Shown: one piece after another, positions 48,428 to 59,105 of the stretch
Numbering within the stretch: the stretch's first letter is position 1
Layout: each line of letters opens with the position of its first letter
Origin: Bondarzewia mesenterica
Taxonomy: Eukaryota; Basidiomycota; Agaricomycetes; Russulales; Bondarzewiaceae
Direction of reading: 5' to 3'
DNA: 64,000 nucleotides
Assembly (NCBI GenBank): GCA_004802705.1
Contig: SGPL01000113.1
Span: 1-64,000 of the forward strand
Translations under genes and position numbers: made by a program
The notes under the pieces: model-generated
What the model saw: the letters and a program-made list of their open reading frames with translations, nothing else
Told to the model about the DNA's origin: nothing
Database searches by the model: none

Positions 48428-50310
48428 ATGCCCTCTGTGTTTTATTCCTCTCCTACTCGTCGATGGACAAGCATACACCGCTGCCAGTTTCGCTATATGC
48501 AACATGCCAGTGCAGGCGCTCATCATAACACTCAACGGTTCAGGTCGAGTCCTGATCCTCCCCCCAGCAAACGAAACGCGTCGAAACCACCATTTACGAG
48601 CATGGGTTTGACAATGCCTGTGATTCTTGGACTGAAGTCTGCGTTCCCAAATATTAAGGACGCAACAGACGCTCAAACCGAGTTCATTCCGGCCATAATG
48701 GAAGGAAGGGACTTGTTCTTGAAAGGCCGAACAGGCAGTGGAAAGTGCGTCATGACTTGAATTTACTCCAGGAGGCCAGACTGATATTGCTATTGCTGTT
48801 CGATAGATCCTTTGGAGTCGTCCTCGCCTTGCTCAGCAAAGCTCATCCACCAAACGAACAAAATACAGCTGTGACATCTTCCTTGCTCATTGTCCCTCAC
48901 CGTGACCTGGCATTTCAGTTTCTTCATTGGATAGAACGGATTATCTGTGCGGTGGATTCCTCAAAATCCGTATCCTCCATGGCCCAGGTCCTCGTTCGAG
49001 GATCCAATACACCCGTGTCCTCTCAAATAGAGGCGCTCCAAGACAGCCCACCTCGAATTATCATCGGAACACCCCAAGCCATACTGGACGTTGTGACTGA
49101 AGACAAGTCAGCGATAGATTTCCACAATCTCTCCACTGTCGTTGTGGACGAGGCCGACTACCTCATAGATTATATCCCTACTGAGGCATCGTCAATCACA
49201 AAAAAGAAGATCGAGCAGAGGATGAAGCGACATCCAGCGCCTACGAAAATCATCCTAGATATGGTTTACTCTGGTCGTATGAACGCATTGACGGATGCCC
49301 GGGATAGTGTTGGGTTAAAAGGTCGGCGACGCCTAGGCCACACGGAAGATTCCTTGCCTCAACTGGTTATGTGCAGTGCGACCTTCCGTTCTGGCCTGCG
49401 ACAGCAACTTTTCAGCACCGGCTGGATTAGGAAGGGGCAGGGAAGCTTGATCAAGGTCAGCGGTCAGTCCACGGAATATGATCAGGCGCTGTTGGACAGT
49501 GCTTCCGCGGCTGATACGGGCCTTATTGTCGGTGGGAGAGATATCGCTCACTGTGTGCTCGTCGTCAGCGATGGGGGTGATATTAAAAATGTTGAGGGTG
49601 CTGTAGAGTCTGCCGGCTCAAAAGAGACGGAGGTGGAGCAGGCTGAGTCTGAGATTCAGCGCGCTCTGTCGTCGCCCAATGTTTCCACTGAACCTCTACC
49701 GGAACTACCTGCGGAGTTGATGATAAGTTCGTGTCATTCGTCAACTGACAGTTACCGAAGGAGATGCTAAATATCTTTAGAGTTCTCCATCGTTCCATCA
49801 CCTTTCCATCCTGTTCTGATGGAAGGTGTCGCTGCCGCATTCGCCGTCGATGTCCCTCGAGTTGCCTTGCTCGTTCTTCCTGCGAGTGCGCCAGTACAGC
49901 GCGCTGTGTATGATTTACGTATGCTGGGCGTCAACGCGTACGGCCTCGATCTGCTCGCAAATGACAGAGGTCGCCGTCACCTCCTTCGCGCTGCGGGCGA
50001 CGAAGCAGAGGACAATCCGACATTGCTTGTGTCGACTCTGGCATCCACGCGTGGCCTCGATCTACCGGATCTTTCACACGTCTTTATTCTAGGTGTGCCC
50101 AGTGGTGACAGGAAGGTGGACTCGTATCTCCACATCGCAGGACGGGTTGGTAGATTTGGAGGCAGTGGGAAGGTGATCAGTATCTTGCGAGAACGGTACG
50201 AAGAAACGAGGCCCGATGGGAAGAAGGCTGTGATAGATGAGTCTAAGCAGCTGGTCCGTCTGTTGCAGACGATTGGTGTCGTTCCAACAAAATACGAGCA
50301 TTTTTATTGA
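48428..50310 (+). CDS. DEAD-box RNA helicase, divergent, probably mitochondrial
   Basis: Three exons or so, from 48428 (MPSVFYSSPTRRWTSIHRCQFRY, a basic presequence-like start). The Q-region LGLKSAFPNIKDATDAQTEFIPAI precedes Walker A GRTGSGKS, which is interrupted by an intron after the GK (about 48747-48806). Then LLIVPHRDLAFQFLHWI (motif Ia), PRIIIGTPQAILD (Ib), VVVDEADYLIDY (motif II DEAD), MCSATFR (motif III), a spacer with acidic, low-complexity sequence, then ALLVLPASAPVQRAVYDL, VSTLASTRGLDLPDLSHVFILGVP (motif V) and SYLHIAGRVGRFGGSGKV (motif VI). The spacer between the two RecA lobes is longer than usual. Presequence and motif pattern resemble fungal mitochondrial helicases such as Mrh4, but I did not confirm this. 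Confidence 0.85.
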
Positions 50311-50889
50311 ATCATTCACGGTATACTTGTAGAATACTTTCCATCAAGGATAATTTTTGTTCTCGGAGTCTTGGTATCGTAAAGCCGATCACGTCACAGT
50401 ATGATGTACTATGACGGGCTGAAAAGGCCAGCCTGCCAGGGTCGACGTTCAAGGCCTCATCGTGCCAGGCCCACGGCCTATGGGCCGCGAGAGCTGAGTC
50501 CGGTCACGGATGACCTTCAGAATTACGGGGGGCGTCGGGAGACTGAGTGGACCACTTGGTACATGCACGACATACAGCTGGCCACTGGACCGAGGAATTA
50601 CTTGCTCGGACATTATTATTGTCGTGTTTCATAGACACGGGAGCTTTTGTGGAGAAGAATCGGGACCAAACGATCAGGTTCGCGCAGCGGAATCAAACGA
50701 GAAGCGTGAGTTCGTTGCACCCGCGTTACCTGCTCGAGTTTGCCGGCCAAGTCATTGGCTAACGCTTGCCAAAGCCAAACGGCTCCTTCCTTCGCCTTTG
50801 GCCTCTCCCATATTCTCCCTCTCTCTCTATACCCTCCTCCTCCTCTATCCCCTTCTTTCTTTCTCCTTTTCTTTCCCCTTTTCTTTCGC
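50311..50889. promoter_or_regulatory. 5' region of the DUF4203 gene
   Basis: About 580 bases. The last 80 bases before the ATG at 50890 are strongly CT-rich. No RNA gene or repeat recognised. Confidence 0.5.
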
Positions 50890-53709
50890 ATGTTTCCGAA
50901 CGGGCTCAGGCCCGCCCGGGCAGTGATCTTCCTCACTCTGCTTCTGGCCTCTGTCGTGACCGTATCAGCCCAACAGCAATCACAGTCCTCGACTAGCAAT
51001 CCCTCAACATCAGCATCACAATCATCACAATCATCTCAGCGCACTTCCAGCTCTGCTAGCGTGACCGTCTTTCAGTCGACGAGTTCTGTAACGATCACAT
51101 CGGCCAGTCATTCCGGTAACACAAACATACCTATCATTACCGCCGTCCCATCTATCGTCAATGTCACTTCCACGATTACACCAACCAGCACCACCAATTC
51201 CTCAGCATCTTCTACGTCTGCATCTGCAACTTCCTCTGCCTCTGCCACACCGTCTCCCATCGTATTAGCAACGAAACTTGATCCCGCCTTTGGCGTACTT
51301 GGCGCCCTCCTCATTCTCACTGGTCTTCCCAGCGCCTTCTTCGGTCACAAAAATCGATGGTGCGTCCGTCCGCGTTACTGACCAAAAGATGCTCAGCTTA
51401 CCTGCTCATACAGGTCATCTTTCTTCTTGATCGGATTTTACACCTTGTCTCTAGTCTGCTTTGTCCTCATCTTGAAATTTGGAGTCCTCCCTGCCGTGAA
51501 CCCGCCAAGCAAAACTATACGGGGCATGTTCGTCTTGTCATCCGCAGTGGCGGGCATCGCCGGTGGAGGCATCGCTATATTCTTCTGGAAGGCAACCAAA
51601 TACTTTATCGGTGCGTGGGGCGGGTTCGCCCTGGCGCTTTGGGTTCAGTGTTTCAGGAATGGCGGTCTTATCCATCAAATTGGCTTTCGTTGGATCATGT
51701 ACATCGGTGCGTCGGACTTTGTGCGCCTAAACAACGTCACTGATTCCTGGTACCAGGTTGTGGTGCTGTCGGCTTCATTTTGTGCACCATACCCAAGATC
51801 CATTACCATGTCATCCTCGTATCGACCGCGATGGTGGGCGCCTCGGCCATTATCCTTGGAGTCGACTGCTTTACGACAGCAGGACTTAAAGAGGTGGCAT
51901 CTTGCGTTCTTCTCACACTTCTGCGAGATCCTTACATCCATTTCATTACGGCAGTTCTATATTTGGAACATTGGGTTCGAGTCCCTCTTTCCGAAGTTCA
52001 CGAGCCGTGGGATGCAGTTCCCGGTCTCGCAGACGATACAAATCGAGCTCGGTCTCATTGGCGCGATTACGCTCATGGGTATTGCTGTGCAACTTCGTGT
52101 TCTGGTAGTCCTCCATCGGAAGCTCCAGGAGATCGAGGCGGAGAGGAAGCGTCGCCTGGCGGAAGACGACAATAAGGCCGCGGAACGTTTCACAAGAATT
52201 GGCGAGGAGATCGCGGACTGGGACAAGCTGCACCCAACTTTGGGCAAGCATGGACGCCATGACAGTGAGTTCTCAGGGTCGCCGCTCATGAAGGATAGCG
52301 ATGGCACTTCCACTCCAGGATTGGACGACCGCACGACCGTTCGTCAGCGATACCAGTCCGGTCTCTCTGAATTCATGGCCGCTGCTAACCCGGACGAGGA
52401 GCGCGCACTGTACCGTTCGCAGAGCCCCGGCGTCCTTCCTGCGCTCGACTTAGGTAACGATATACAGGAAAAGGTGCCCCGCGGATTCCTATTGAACGAC
52501 ATTGAAAAGAACAATACCAAGGCAACTGCGAGCCCGGAGGACGTCAAACGTAAGGAGGAGCTTCTGCAGGAGATTGAGACGATTCGTAAATCGATCGAGG
52601 TTCTCAAAACCGAACCATCTTCCTCAGGCTCTAATTCCCGTCGTCCCTCGTTCACTTCCCGCCGGACGCTCAGCTATGACCTGAACACCGCGTCGCTAGC
52701 TGTTCCTTCGCATCTTCGTCCTCCGAGAGATCCTCGCCACCGGCCGCAGTCTATGGATGTATCATCGGTACCTACCGCCCACGCAGGTCATTTCATTGGT
52801 CGACCGATAAGCGCGCCACTTCGCGACGATGACTGGGATGCCTACGTTCATGATCGCAAGCTCGTCCAACCTCCTTCCGGCACATCGGTCCCGATTCAGA
52901 CTACTCCACTTCCTGTTCTAAGCCCAATGCCTCGTTTGTTAGTGCCTCCAGCTGTCCAAGATGCCCTTCGACGTCGACAGCAGCGCGAGAGCATGCTCGA
53001 TGCTGGCGATGCTACCCCCGCCGTCGTGAGAGCGGATTCACCGAGGTCATTGGATGGTATGGCTACGCCGCGTGTGGCTCCCAGGGTGTCGCATCACCGC
53101 TCGAGCTCTAACAACGTTGTTTCCGGCACCTCACACGCCCCCGTCACTGTTCTCCCGCCCAAGAGAAGTTCCGTTGCACCCGCGTCGCAACAACCTCGCG
53201 TCGTCACGTACGAGGAGCTGACGGAACGACATCGGGAGAAACTTCGGGAGCTGCAGGCCCCGCTGACGCAGGCGGTGAATGAGCACGCAGAGATTGAGGC
53301 CGCGAAGGAGCGCTGGGACCGTTCCAAGACGATCGAGCGGCAGGCGGTGGCGAAACGGCAGGCGGAACGGGCGGCTGCGCAGGTGAAGGAATCGGAGCGA
53401 CGGCAGGCGTCGGGGGATGTGCACAATGACGCGACGGGGAAGCGTGCGTCGACGATGAAGGACCCGGGGAAGGGGCATTCGAGGGCGCTGAGTGCGGATC
53501 GGCTGGCAGCGGCTCATGGTGGTCCGTCGTCGTCTAAGAAGATGTCATCGATGAAGGTGGAGGATTGGCAACGGTACCAGGCGGAGGTGGAGCGTCCTGC
53601 GAAAGGCGGGTCGGCTGCGCAGGGACAGGGACGCGCGAGGAAAGAGAGCTTGGGGGTACCGTTCCCTGCCGAGAGGAGGAACAGTCAGATGGGATTGCCG
53701 CCGAATTGA
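50890..53709 (+). CDS. DUF4203/TMEM198-type membrane protein with long Ser-rich tail
   Basis: Signal peptide MFPNGLRPARAVIFLTLLLASVVTVSA, then a Ser/Thr/Gln-rich ectodomain (residues about 30-140), and a multi-span domain: DPAFGVLGALLILTGLPSAFFGHKNRW, SSFFLIGFYTLSLVCFVLILKFG, TIRGMFVLSSAVAGIAGGGIAIFF, FIGAWGGFALALWVQCF, and so on through GVDCFTTAGLKEFYIWNIGFESLFP and ELGLIGAITLMGIAVQL. Four or so exons: 50890-51359, 51414 on, with junctions at about 51700-51760 and 51890-51950. The tail of about 500 residues is cytosolic, with coiled-coil stretches (EELLQEIETIRKSIEVLK; TERHREKLRELQAPLTQAVNEHAEIEAAKERWDR) and a basic C-terminus. The DUF4203 core resembles human TMEM198. Its function is unknown here. 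Confidence 0.85.
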
Positions 53710-54429
53710 AGGGATTGCGGGTTGTATTGACGATTTGAAATGACGCGAGGCTGGCGGTGCTCGTGCGCATGCATGCGCGAGGGCCCTCGAGTCTCGCATA
53801 AAGTGTATTTGGTCTTCTGCATTCCACCCCATCATCCCGCACGCATAACTTTGCTCCCACCTCTCTCTTGCATCATCACGCCACAGCGGACAACATGGTT
53901 AGTGGAAAAGAGTTGAGTACAGACATTGTCAAGGACTCTAGTCAGACAGACTTTACAACATAACTTTTTTTTTACCGTTTCTTTTTTCTTTCTTTGCGTG
54001 AATCCTATCTCAGCATCACATACGGGTACGTAGTCACGGTCGTTTCATCACGCACACCATAATCGCCTTTCATTTTCTCGATCCGTTCCCTATATTTCGC
54101 GTTCTCTTTTTACGTTTGTTCATGCCCTTCCTCTGAACGTTGAACTGTCTTGTAACCACCCTTGACTATGCACATGATCCGTGGACCGTACAGCTCGGCC
54201 CATTCGTATATATACTAGAGTTTCGAGTAGTTTTATAACGTCGGGGTGGTTTGCTACGTGTTTTTTTTTTACGAACACTTATGTTGTCGATAGAAGTCCG
54301 CTCGTTGCTAAGTTCTAACGGCTGATGGCGGCGCATTTACAATTACAACTTTCAGCTCGGGCGTACATATGCATGGTCTCGTTCCAACTTCCGATGGACT
54401 GATATGGTTACAACGCCAGAAATTACAAA
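53710..54429. other. Convergent intergenic region, DUF4203 gene / cis-prenyltransferase
   Basis: 720 bases, AT/T-rich with T8-T9 runs (about 53965-53975 and 54260-54270). No supported gene. Confidence 0.5.
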
Positions 54430-55611
54430 TTATCGCACGGACCATACTTTTCGTTGATAGTCCAAGAGTATAGGTATGAAATCGAACAATCCAAAATTGG
54501 GCCAATACGTGTTGGAGAATTGGATCTGGGTATCTTCAGAACACTGGGCGGTTGGGGGATGACGAGGGATGGAGACGAAGGTCTGATGAGTTGCTGCGGA
54601 CACGTAGACGCGGGTGGTGTACACAGGGGAAAAAGGCGTACCTGCCACAACAAATAATCGCTCAGTCGTTTGACGCCGCTGGTGCGGACGAGAATGTCGA
54701 GAGGCGGGCTTCCGCCTTTGGTGGTCATTAGGTTTGCGTCGATGTCTTTTTCTGTGATTTGTCTGAGGATTAAAAAAAAAAAGAGGGAGCGGGAAAGAGT
54801 TGTCAAACTTGGTCCAGTTTGGACGAGGGTGGGAGGGCTTACACCGGAAGCTGATTGGATACCATAGCATCACGTACAGTTGCTTCAACGGCAGTGGCAA
54901 TTTCATGGCGCGAGGCGTAGGGCATGCAGAGATTGAGGATCGCTCTGGAATGAATGGTAGGTGGGGGGCGTGGTTTGAACGAAGCGAAGAACGTCAAACT
55001 GAGTTCACGCACTTGTCGTTATTCTGAGTCAATTCTTGCGCTTTGTGTATGGCATCTCGTATGTTTGGGGCCAACAGTTCGATATGCCCGAGCACATTTA
55101 GGCGAACGCCATACTGCTGCAGCAGCTCCCTGTGTCATTCGTTTTTAATGTGTCTGGTATCTCCGCACATCGGAAAGTCAGATGGGGAAGCGTACCCATG
55201 TTGGCACAGTTCCACGAGCTTCTGCTCAGCGAGATGCATGAGCGCGTCGACTTCGTCCGGCGGTCGTTTGAAGTTCTCGATAGCGAACGCATAGGCCGAG
55301 ATGCAACGCACGTTCAGCAGCAGGCATATCTCCAGCATCTATTCTGTTTTTTCAGTCAATGCACATTTTTTTTCATTGGACGAGGAAGAAGGCTCGACAC
55401 GCACCCTGCTCAGCGCGATGAACCCGTCCGAATGCCCCTGCTGCACGCGCATGTGGTGCATGCGCGCGTAGCGCCGGTTGCCGTCCATGACGAAAGCGAC
55501 GTGGCGTGGCACGGGTCCCGCGGCGAGCACGCGTATCAGCGCATTGCGGGCTTGGGTCGTCGCTGAGTCGCGCAGCCAGCGCGCGCAACGGAATATAGGC
55601 TCGAAGAACAT
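54430..55611 (-). CDS. RER2: Dehydrodolichyl diphosphate synthase (cis-prenyltransferase)
   Basis: Makes the dolichol backbone for N-glycosylation and GPI anchors at the ER. About five exons on the minus strand from 55611 ([15 protein letters not shown]). Seen: [34 protein letters not shown] (catalytic Asp of [10 protein letters not shown]), [124 protein letters not shown] (RTSG..RLSxFLLW), and the C-terminal [24 protein letters not shown]. The catalytic N-x-R-x-A and RTSGxxRLS motifs are present, so this is the catalytic subunit (Rer2/Srt1), not the Nus1 partner. It is divergent from the SWIM-RING gene with 207 bases between starts. Confidence 0.92.
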
Positions 55612-55818
55612 AGTGCCAGCTTGTCCAGAAAACGGGATTCCTCGAGTTGAAACGCTGAATATTGAAGGCCACGTGGTCCCTACGACCTTTTGGGAAATTA
55701 ATGGCCGCGCTCCCATTTTGAGTTTTTCAGAAATTCCATCGAATTCCAAGTCCCGGGTGAACGCGAACCTAACGCGAACCTCCTTTCCTTCCTCCTTCAC
55801 GCTCACCGGGAACAGACC
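55612..55818. promoter_or_regulatory. Divergent promoter cis-prenyltransferase / SWIM-RING protein
   Basis: 207 bases between start codons; a tandem AACGCGAACCT/AACGCGAACCT pair sits at about 55759-55780. The repeat may be a shared binding site, but this is inference. Confidence 0.45.
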
Positions 55819-57436
55819 ATGAGCAAACGTAAAGCATACGAGTACGACTATGGCTACGAGGACCTATCTGAGTGGCTCCCGCCGAGACTTCCCAAGTCGC
55901 ACAAATATAGCGCGACTTCGGCGTATGGCTCGAGTTACGATGGGTATTACGGTGGTAGCTACAACTACAGCGCCGCTGGGCCCTCCTCGGCTGGTGAGAT
56001 CATCGACCTCACGGCTCCACCCAAACCGAAGCGTCAGCGCACGGTGAAGGACCCGGATGCTAGCTACAACTACAGCGCCGCTGGACCCTCCTTGGCCGGT
56101 GAGATCATCGACCTCACGGCTCTGCCCAAACCGAAGCGTCAACGCAAGGTGAAGGACCCGGATGCGGCGCCGCAAGAGAAGCGTGGTGCGATCTTCAAGA
56201 AGAAGTGTCCGAAGAATATCCTTGAGCGCGTCGAACGCGTCATGACTCAGAGGTATGCATGCGGTTCGCGTTGAACAGGAAGGTCTGAGCTGAGGATTTT
56301 GGTTAGGTTTTTCATGGTGGATAGGAAGCGAGAGGGGAATGCGCTCAGGGAGGAGTTTAGCGTGTTGGGATCTACTGGTAATGTATGTATCATTGCGATG
56401 CGGGTCAGAGGTGTGAGACTCACGTGGGTGCTCAGGTATATACGGTGATCATTGACAAGAAGCCATCATGCAGTTGTAAGTTTTTTGTCTTCGACTCGCA
56501 ATTGCTAGTATTAAAAGGAATTTCAGGCCCCGACCATCTGAAAGGCAATCACTGCAAGCACATCGTACGCACGCGTCATTTCAGACTTAATGATCTCGCT
56601 GATTTCATCTCACGCATTCTGCGCAGCTATTCATCTTCTTAAAAGGTAAGTCCGTCATCAGCGTCACCAATGCGAACGAGTTTTCACGATGCCTCATCAA
56701 GTCCTACAAGTGACACAATCATCCGGGTACTGGTATCAGAAGTACGGTCACGCCCGTTTCCTTCTTTTCTATTCTTGAACGACGCTCCCGCAGGGCACTC
56801 TTGACTAGCGAACTCGAGACCATCTTCGCCCAAGCACCTCTGGCACCCAACGCCCTCGCCCACCCTCGTATCCGCGACGCCTACGCACGTGCCACAGGTA
56901 AAGCCACCCCCTCCTCGTCTGCCGATGCCGGGAGGAAAAAGAAACGCATCCCCGGTCCTGACGATGACTGTCCGATCTGCTACGATGGGATGCACGGCGT
57001 GAACGAGAAGCAGCTCACGTTCTGCGATGAATGCGGAAACGCGGTACACAATGAGTGTTTCCAGCAATGTACGTTTGTCTCCCACAGGTCTCCGTTCGCT
57101 CGAGTTTCGCTGAATTGTCGTTCGTGGCTGTACATGCACAGGGGCCAAGACGTCCGGTGCGAACGTGACGTGCGTGTGGTGCCGTGCGAAGTGGATGACT
57201 GCGGCCCCCGCTGGTTCGTCGGCCAGGCGCGGCGGCGTGCGGACGTCGGAAGGCTACCTCAACCTTGGGCGTACGGCAGGGCTGAGTCCTGTTCGCGATA
57301 CCAGCAGTTGTAGGCACACGTCTTTGCTATGTCTGCTTTTGTCAATTGACCCATTCTCCTTCTTCTGTAGATTACCACGGACCGAGACGTGGGCAGTCGT
57401 ATTATGGATATCAAGAGTACGCCGATTACTATTAGG
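55819..57436 (+). CDS. SWIM and RING zinc-finger protein with duplicated SIM-like module
   Basis: Putative E3 ubiquitin ligase. The N-terminus has a 35-residue (105-nt) tandem repeat, 55957-56061 and 56062-56166, each containing YNYSAAGPS, EIIDLTA (a SUMO-interaction-like I-I-D-L-T core) and PKPKRQR (nuclear-localisation-like). Next comes FFMVDRKREGNALREEFSVLGSTGNVYTVIIDKKPSCSCPDHLKGNHCKHI, a SWIM finger (CxC...CxH). Then a helix ending ALLTSELETIFAQAPLAP and a RING-type finger CPICYDGMHGVNEKQLTFCDECGNAVHNECFQQW with final CVWC. The C-terminus is Tyr/Gly-rich. Exons include 55819-56252, 56307-56382, 56436-56475, 56527 on. SWIM+RING proteins of the ZSWIM2/MEX type are E3 ligases. The SIM-like repeats suggest a SUMO-targeted activity, which is inference. 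Confidence 0.85.
55957..56166 (+). repeat. 105-nt tandem duplication with SIM-like core
   Basis: Two in-frame copies, 55957-56061 and 56062-56166, each 105 nt. They differ at few positions (for example PSSAGE versus PSLAGE, APPKP versus ALPKP, RTVKD versus RKVKD). Both keep EIIDLT and the basic PKPKRQR. Confidence 0.9.
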
Positions 57437-57884
57437 GCGTATGATCGATCTGTTCGTGATGACGATTTGACTGTATATCTTCTGTTAATCTTGGATTATT
57501 TCGTATCTTGTCGAGGCGTCGACAGTAATTGAATGTGCCCTTGACGGGGAACTTGAGAAGGTGCGCTTCGGAGAATTGAATGGTGCCTCGAAGGCTGGTC
57601 CCCTCAAATTAAAAGGCGAGTTGTTGGTCCAGGTAATTGATTGTTATGGAGGGCCGGAGACTGCCGATCTGGATGAGGCCGGATCGGTGGAGAACTGAAT
57701 GGAGAGCAAAAGAATTGGGGAGACGGTTCGGGAAATTCAGGCGTGCCCCGCCTCGATTCGTTGGGGAACATCGTCCTTAATACCTTTGAGGATGGGTCCT
57801 TCAGCCTTTGACGTCAACCCCGCTCTCAGCTCCATCCCCTGTATATACCAGCTTATATAGCCTCCCCTACACACAACTCACGAC
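57437..57884. other. Intergenic, SWIM-RING 3' flank and small-gene promoter
   Basis: 448 bases. A GTATATACC...CTTATATAGCC TATA-like pair lies at about 57840-57862, 23-45 bases upstream of the ATG at 57885. Nothing else recognised. Confidence 0.5.
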
Positions 57885-58641
57885 ATGCCTCCCTTTCAAC
57901 GCTCCCATTCTGCCCCCCATTTCACCGCGCAGTCTCACGCGCCTCAGGAATATCGTGCACCGCGCCGTACCAAGACCGCCATCGACTTCTTGGCCACCAC
58001 AAGCCAGTTCCGTCGCTCGCCCATCACTACGCCCCGTTCTGAGCGGGAGGATCCCTTTAACCTCGGCGGATTCTTCCCGTCAGAGTTGCGCCCTTCAGAA
58101 GAGACGGAAGAGTGGAGCTGGTTGCGGTATGGTCATGGAGACGAAGATGGCGGGATGTTTGACATTGCAGAGGTCGCAGAGCCGCCGTACCCCAGCCTGG
58201 CCATCTTTGGTAGCCAAGCGGAACCGGAGGCGGATGCAGGCGCGATCATAAAAGGAGAGGACAAGCTCGGCGTGCTGTTAATTCGTGCGCGACAATTCCA
58301 ATCTTGACGTTTCACGCTTCACTGAAGCTTGCATGTTCCCCCCAGTCAACTCGCTCGGTTTGCCATATTCAGAATCCCATTCGCCCGACGATCGACTGTA
58401 TTCTCCGTACACCGACGACGAGCCCTGCGATGAGGAATCACTGCACATGGCATTGTGTGCACGGCGAGCCGCGGAGGGAGTTGCCGCGCAGAAAGCATCT
58501 GGATCAAACACGCCATTGGGTGAACTGTTCTTTCCAGCCACAGAGGAAGAGCGTGCGGAAGACAGGACGAGCTGGAGCCTCGGGCGCGGCCTGACCGGGG
58601 TGTTGCATGAGGGCTTGCGATTGCTCGCGGGTGTGTTTTGA
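57885..58641 (+). CDS. Unknown small acidic/Ser-Pro-rich protein
   Basis: Two exons, 57885-58284 and 58328-58641 (43-nt intron c|GTGCGC...GAAG|ct), keep the frame across a break between two open readings; about 237 residues. No domain recognised. It begins MPPFQRSHSAPHFTAQ and is rich in Pro, Ser and acidic residues, with EYRAPRRTKTAIDFLATTS, TPRSEREDPFNLGGFFPSELRPSEETEEW and, in exon 2, DDEPCDEESLHMALCARRAAEGVA and ELFFPATEEERAEDRTSWSLGRGL. It has no signal peptide and no clear membrane segment. A regulatory or disordered protein is likely; the function is unknown. A frame break by sequence error remains possible instead of the intron. Confidence 0.6.
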
Positions 58642-59105
58642 ATGGTTGCTTCCCACGGCCCTTTTCGTTCTGGGTCTCATGTGCATGGATGTCTTTTATT
58701 TAGAAGAGACTCGTGTGTAACGATGGAGCTTATACCAGTTAGTTTGGTGCACGGGACTCGGAATGTTCGAAGTGTCTGATGTCTCGGCATGGCGTAGAAA
58801 AGCGAAAGCGGACTCGCTCGAGGTCGTCTTCTGAGGGAGTTTCAAGTCGAGCAAACTCGATTCATTTGTCGCGAGACTCGCCGACATGAAATGGCTCGAA
58901 ATTGTGCTGAGAAGACTGTCGAAAGTGAGGTAAAAGTAACGGCACGCACGCCGCCACGAAGACCCCGGTGAGAACTATCAGGGGGTCGTGCGAAAATTTA
59001 TAAAGGCTGTAGCACGTGTCGGACCTCTAGAGCAGCTCTTGTTCCCACAATCAGCAGATGCAGGGAGCTCTGCAGTGACTTATAATAACAGCTCTCGTTC
59101 CCATC
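58642..59105. other. Intergenic, promoter of the CSL transcription factor
   Basis: 464 bases; AT-rich around 59075-59100, no gene. Confidence 0.5.

Noticed and set aside
48261..48611. Plus-strand open frame at the start of the helicase locus
   Set aside because: It overlaps the helicase start in another frame and shows no conserved motif; the Walker A and DEAD motifs define the real frame.
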